Assembly: GCF_008831285.2 (NCBI RefSeq)
Contig: NC_045141.1
Span: forward strand, 18,844,848-18,908,847
DNA length: 64,000 nucleotides
From: Nymphaea colorata
Lineage: Eukaryota > Streptophyta > Magnoliopsida > Nymphaeales > Nymphaeaceae
Direction of reading: 5' to 3'
A program made the translations under genes and the position numbers. Within the stretch, counting starts at the first letter, position 1. Each line of letters begins with the position of its first letter. Positions 59,631 through 64,000 of this stretch are shown in pieces. The notes under the pieces are model-generated. The model was given only the letters and a program-made list of their open reading frames with translations, was not told the origin of the DNA and searched no databases.

Positions 59631-62600
59631 ATGAGTGAGGAGAGGAGGAAGGTGTTGGTGGTGGGGGGAACTGGCTACTTGGGCCAGCATCTGCTTCAAG
59701 AGCTCGCCGGAAAGCCGTATGACGTTGCTTTCACGTACCACAGTGCTACCAATGCTCCGGCGTCCCTCCTTCAGGCGCTGCTCCCCTCACCACCACGCGC
59801 CTTCAGGCTCGACCTCCAAACCGGCGAAGGACTCGACCTCATTGCCGACGCTTTGGGACCAGTAAGTTGCAGCTCGATTGAGTCCCTCCCCTCGCCTTCC
59901 AATTACTCGCCATTTTGTTGATCCGCGCCACCTGAATCTCATTCACTCCCGCCTCTCATGTCCCCACTGCCGACGCCCGTGCTCTGGCAATAGAGGCCAG
60001 CAACAAAATGGGCATCTTTTTACATGTTTCATGGATGATTTAACAGCAAGACCCACCAGTTAGTGGCGCAAGTTCAAGGATAACATGAAGATTACAGTGT
60101 GCTGGAAGCTATCTCTTTTTATGTCTCCCATTGTTTCTGTCGTTGCTGATGTGAAGTAATGTTGGTTTTCAGCCCCATGTAGTTGTCAATTGTGCGGCGA
60201 TTTCTGCTCCACGTGCTTGTGAAATGGACCCTGCGGTTGCTATGGCCACTAATGTTCCTTCCTCCCTTGTGAAGTGGTTGTCAAGCTTCAGTGATTTCAA
60301 GCCTCTTCTGATTCACTTATCAACTGATCAAGGTGAGATTGGCTTCATCTTAGATTTGAGACTATCGAGCCAAATGCTGATCAAACGTAGGGTTCAGGCT
60401 TCATTCGTTGGGCCTCATTAGGGATTGGTTATGATCTCATAGTCTGTAATCATTCTGTCATCTTTTTCCTGTCGTGGGTTACAAGTTGTCGCATGAAACA
60501 AGCATCACCAGGTTCAAAATTAATTCCCTACTTTCCTTTATTAATTTTCCATTAAATAAATGGAAAAATAGTCATGGAAACGAACAAGGGTGGCGGAAAC
60601 GATTTGGATCATGTCAACTTAGTAGTGTCAGTGTCATGTATGCGTGCGTCTATCTTGCTGTGTAACATATTTGTTTTCTTTTCCCTTTTTTTTAGGAGAA
60701 ATAGCATCTCTGTGAATAATAGTAGCACATAGCCATAAAGTTGGCCTGGTTATTCGCAACATTAAATCTTGTACGCATAATAAGCCATGCTTCCTATAAT
60801 TTTTTTTTTTTGGTTCTGAATGAGGATTTTTTTCCCTAAGGAGAGTACGTAGAAGGTGCATATAAACATTGAAAGCATGTTTCCACGCAAGGGGAATGGT
60901 TTCCTGTGTGATGGGAAATGGGTTCCTCTCCTCATCAAAAGCAGGCTGGATGCATTTATTGTAGGTTCTTTATAATTTTAGAGATTGTAGGTCTCTGATT
61001 TTGAAAATTGGCTCCCCTTGTGAAAGTAGACAATGCATGTGAATGAAGCTCAAGACTACTTGTTGCTCATATCCTGCTCTACTCTCTGTGCGTCAATGTT
61101 GTCCCTAGTCAGTGTTTAGCAAAGGAAAGTGCTGCTTTCATTTGTTTCTGATGTTGTTTCTTTATTTTAGATTGCTTGTGAATCATTTTGCGCTGGAATT
61201 TTTTTTTGTTATTTCTGTTCAAGGCCTATCATGGTCCTAACTGCTGGCAATCAACAGTTTATGAGGGTGTAAAATCCTTTTACAAAGAAGAGGATGATGC
61301 AATACCTGTAAATGTCTATGGAAAATCAAAATTGGCTGCAGAGTTATTTATCTCTTCAAATTATTCCAATTACGCAATTCTAAGAAGCAGTATAATTTAT
61401 GGCCAGCAATCTGTTTCACCCGTTAAGAAGTCTCTTCCTATCCAGGTGCATAACTGTTCCCCTATGTGCATTGCGTGTTGTATACATTTTCCTAGTGATG
61501 AGGGTACATATTCTTATTCTTAGAATTGAGACTGACAATTCAAAGTTCATGAAAAAAGTCTTTTTTTTTCCTCCTTGGTTGCTGATAAGTTGGGGAAGAC
61601 AATGAACGGTAAACTTATTTGATCTAGACTGTGACTAAAAAATGATGATCTCCATTTGGGATCTGTAGGCTGAGAATAAAGACAAAACATGTTTTGTAAC
61701 ACCCACGTGTGTGGAAGGACTTGGAAAATAGTCTTCTATCGAAGAGTTTGATAAATTTTCATTGTCATACCATCTTGTGTGTAAGACTTAAGCCTTGTAA
61801 CTCATGTGTGTGGAAGGACTTAAGAATAGTCATACACCAAAGAGTTGAAAAATCTTCAGGATTTATTTACCTGTGTGTCATTGGGTGCAGAGTCAAGCTT
61901 GTTACCGTAAAACTAGAAGCCTTCACAAATATCACCAATAAGAAGGCTTCACATAGATTTCACTCAAACTGGTTAATCACCAAAATATTGCCTAATCACT
62001 TACTAGTTACTCGTCATATTTAAAAGGGATATAGTAACACTCACAATGAGTAATAAAAGGCATTTATTACGTCCTTCATGGCATCAATGAGTGCATTACT
62101 AATGCAATGAGGAAAGCTCCTTATATCACATGAGGGCTGATATACCGTTGGAGTGCCCAACGGCTGGATGACTAGCCGTTGGGTACTCCCAACGGCTAGT
62201 TTTACATCAGGTGAAATATAAATAATGATTGCAATAAATCAAGGACATTATGCATGAAAAATATATATACATATAATATAATTGTGCATGCACACACATA
62301 CATATATACACAATCTACATTTTAACACTCCCTTGCTAATCAAACTTACAATATGACCACTGAAAGTTTGCCGAAGCAGAACATCAACAGGGTCCCATAG
62401 AGCTTTGGTAAAGAAAACCATATTTTGATGCTACATATGGACGATATACAAGAGTTTTTTAGAAGGCTTCTCTAACATATTGGGAATCTAGTTTTATATG
62501 TTTAGTCCATTCATGAAATGGTTGGTGGTTTCTAATGTGAATTTTCATATCATGGTGTAGAGACTTTAACCAGATAACCCCGAAGGCCGAAGTAGTGATG

Positions 62601-63619
62601 TCCATACTCTATATTCTGCCTTAGCAGATGATAGTGACTTTTTTTGGCTGCTTCTTTCATTAGTCAATGTCACCTAGAAAAACACAACTGTAGTTGCTTG
62701 TCTAGCATTTATATCTCCACAGTCCACCTCAATCAATATTTGTGTATGCAATCAAACATAAAGAAGGGGAAAGTGAGAGTTCCTTATTTGTTCTTCTTTC
62801 ATGTTTCAGTGGATTGATGGTGTCCTCTCTGAAGGCAAAGAGATCGAGTTTTTCCAGGATGAATTTCGCTGCCCAGTATATGTCAAGGATGTTGTTGATG
62901 TCATCTTAAGATTGATTAAGAAATCAATCTCAGGTATGAAAATTTGGAGTTTCATAGTATCTGACCTTTATTTATCATATTTGATGTATTCGAAGTATGG
63001 GACAATGACTGGTTTGGTTGATGTTTTTGAACTTTTTGGCTTCTTTTTCTTTTTCTTTTTTTTTTTGAATACACGGCCAGCTTACCCTGAATAACGTGTT
63101 GCTTGGGGCTACCTGAGTTCATTTCTGGAGACCAAGTTTACTCTTCTATGTATTTTCTTGATTATTTTAGCAACTCAAAACTGTGGAGCCTAGTACCTCA
63201 AGAAATATATCATATGTTACAATATTCATCTTAGACTAGAGGATCCCCTTACATGAAAATCGTATGCATAAGTACTTTACAAGGGATAGCAGAAATGGAT
63301 ATTTAAGATTTTGTTCACTGGTGAAGGTAGCCTTATTTAAACATATTGATCAGCATTGCATGCTGTTGCTCAGAAATCTCTCTAACCATTGGGAAAGATT
63401 ATTTGAAAGTTGATTCTCAAGTTTTGCATGCAATCCGTGATATGTTTATGCATGTGAATTAAGAATTACCTTTTTCCTCTTGCTACAGATGGTGAAGACA
63501 TGCAATTGCTTTTGAATGTTGGTGGGCCTGACAGAGTTTCTCGTGTGCAAATGGCAGAAGCTGTAGCTGCAATTAAGGGATATGATATGTCATTGATCAA
63601 GCCTGTGCCTGCAGCATCT
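59631..63619 (+). CDS. RmlD/MAT2B-like NAD(P)-binding Rossmann-fold protein (3' end outside the window)
   Basis: Five exons join in phase: 59631-59861, 60173-60332, 61258-61445, 62810-62933 and 63489-63619, giving 278 codons so far. The next exon was not found in the last 380 bp and should lie beyond 64000. Motifs: GGTGYLG at residues 12-18 (dinucleotide-binding glycines), NCAA at 83-86, STDQVYEG at 127-134 (the Ser-Thr-Asp-x-Val signature of the dTDP-4-dehydrorhamnose reductase branch), and Tyr151-x-x-x-Lys155. The family is extended SDRs related to RmlD and to the regulatory beta subunit of methionine adenosyltransferase in animals. The plant role is poorly known and the substrate is not readable. 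The start at 59631 is favoured because the preceding 29 in-frame codons from 59544 look like leader. Intron 3 (61446-62809) carries a copia remnant. Confidence 0.88.
61695..62327 (-). mobile_element. Ty1/copia LTR (3' LTR of a truncated element)
   Basis: On the minus strand it runs from TGTTAAAATGTAG to GGGTGTTACA. Directly upstream (minus sense) lies a purine-rich tract, agcaagggag, in the position of a polypurine tract, so this is the 3' LTR. An inverted pair ccgttgg...ccaacgg is visible at about 62143-62206. The outer target duplication could not be confirmed, because the other end of the element is gone. Confidence 0.65.
62328..62763 (-). pseudogene. Ty1/copia RNase H / pol C-terminal remnant
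   Basis: Minus-strand pieces match the end of copia polyprotein in order: LIAYTNID...GG, YSCVFLGDID, KKQPKK, IWLKSLHHDM, FHEWTKHIKLDSQYVREAF and FFTKAL, followed by SKGVLK next to the polypurine tract. Several stops and frame changes break it. All upstream pol, gag and the 5' LTR are missing; the break at about 62763 lies only about 46 bp from the splice acceptor of host exon 4. Confidence 0.75.
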
Positions 63620-64000
63620 GTTTGTTTCCCCTTTTCTGATCAACCCATTCTACACATCTAGAATAACTGCTTAGCAAACTAGCAGCAGATGTTTTTCCAC
63701 TTGTATTATCTGGAACTGGATAACAAACAGAACATGTTTTTAATAGGAATGGCTTAAATAGAAAAAATATATGCTTATTATACTGCTTCAGGTTCTTGTT
63801 GTGTCTGGATATTGAAAAATAGTATAGCAGGATATTCATCTCAATTGGGTTTTGGACAACCTCATACTCTTGGAAATTTCAGATCTGTGCAAGGACTGTG
63901 AATTGGCTGTTGTCATATTGGCAACCACAGTTCCCATTCAATTTATAGAAAGAATGTGGAATTCCCCAACAATTGTTGATCAACAGTGTTTCTGAAAGTG
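63620..64000. other. Start of intron 5 of the RmlD-like gene
   Basis: Begins gtttgttt after exon 5. No further exon fitting the family was found before the window end. Confidence 0.5.

Noticed and set aside
59469-59741. Minus-strand open frames over the first exon of the RmlD-like gene
   Set aside because: Antisense shadows; the plus strand has the Rossmann motif and consistent splicing.
1-64000. tRNA or rRNA genes, organelle DNA insertions
   Set aside because: Looked for cloverleaf-like blocks with GGTTCGA-type arms and for familiar plastid/mitochondrial or ribosomal sequence; none was recognised by eye. A tRNAscan or BLAST search would be decisive.

Overview
This is a nuclear segment of a flowering-plant genome. 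The evidence is short-exon genes with GT-AG introns, plant-specific families (a CLE signalling peptide, an SDR110C-type dehydrogenase pair, an elicitor-responsive-type small C2 protein), plant TATA boxes, and many plant transposons: Ty1/copia and Ty3/gypsy LTRs, TRIMs and hAT elements with MITEs. The order or species cannot be fixed from the sequence.

Layout. (1) 0.7-17.4 kb: two paralogous short-chain dehydrogenase genes in divergent orientation (minus 2078-675, plus 14887-16790). Both have a 35-bp first exon and one intron in the same phase. The 12.8 kb between them is full of decayed duplications, some matching the 3' flank of the second gene, plus a TRIM and several MITEs. (2) 17.4-29.5 kb: intergenic sequence with MITEs, an intact-ended 3.0-kb solo LTR with a 5-bp target duplication, and a minus-strand series of exon-like open blocks that the LTR would interrupt. 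(3) 29.5-36.6 kb: a MITE, a broken copia-like gag fragment and a 6.5-kb satellite of ~53-bp units in ~905-bp higher-order repeats. (4) 36.6-47.7 kb: a palindromic repeat element, a complete five-exon C2-domain gene with a tandem repeat starting at its stop codon, and a broken hAT transposon. (5) 47.7-59.6 kb: mostly non-coding, with one intronless CLE prepropeptide gene (minus, 50493-50251), a second TRIM, MITEs and short tandem duplications. (6) 59.6-64 kb: the first five exons of an RmlD/MAT2B-like Rossmann-fold gene that runs off the window. A truncated copia element sits in its third intron.

The host genes (two SDRs, C2, CLE, RmlD-like) look unrelated to each other apart from the SDR pair; there is no operon-like logic. 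The most notable points are the SDR pair with an Asn-to-His change in the catalytic tetrad of one copy, the higher-order satellite that keeps reading frames open on both strands, the CLE gene, and the stop-codon-spanning repeat in the C2 gene. Exon boundaries were deduced by eye from splice signals, reading phase and family knowledge, without transcripts or database searches.
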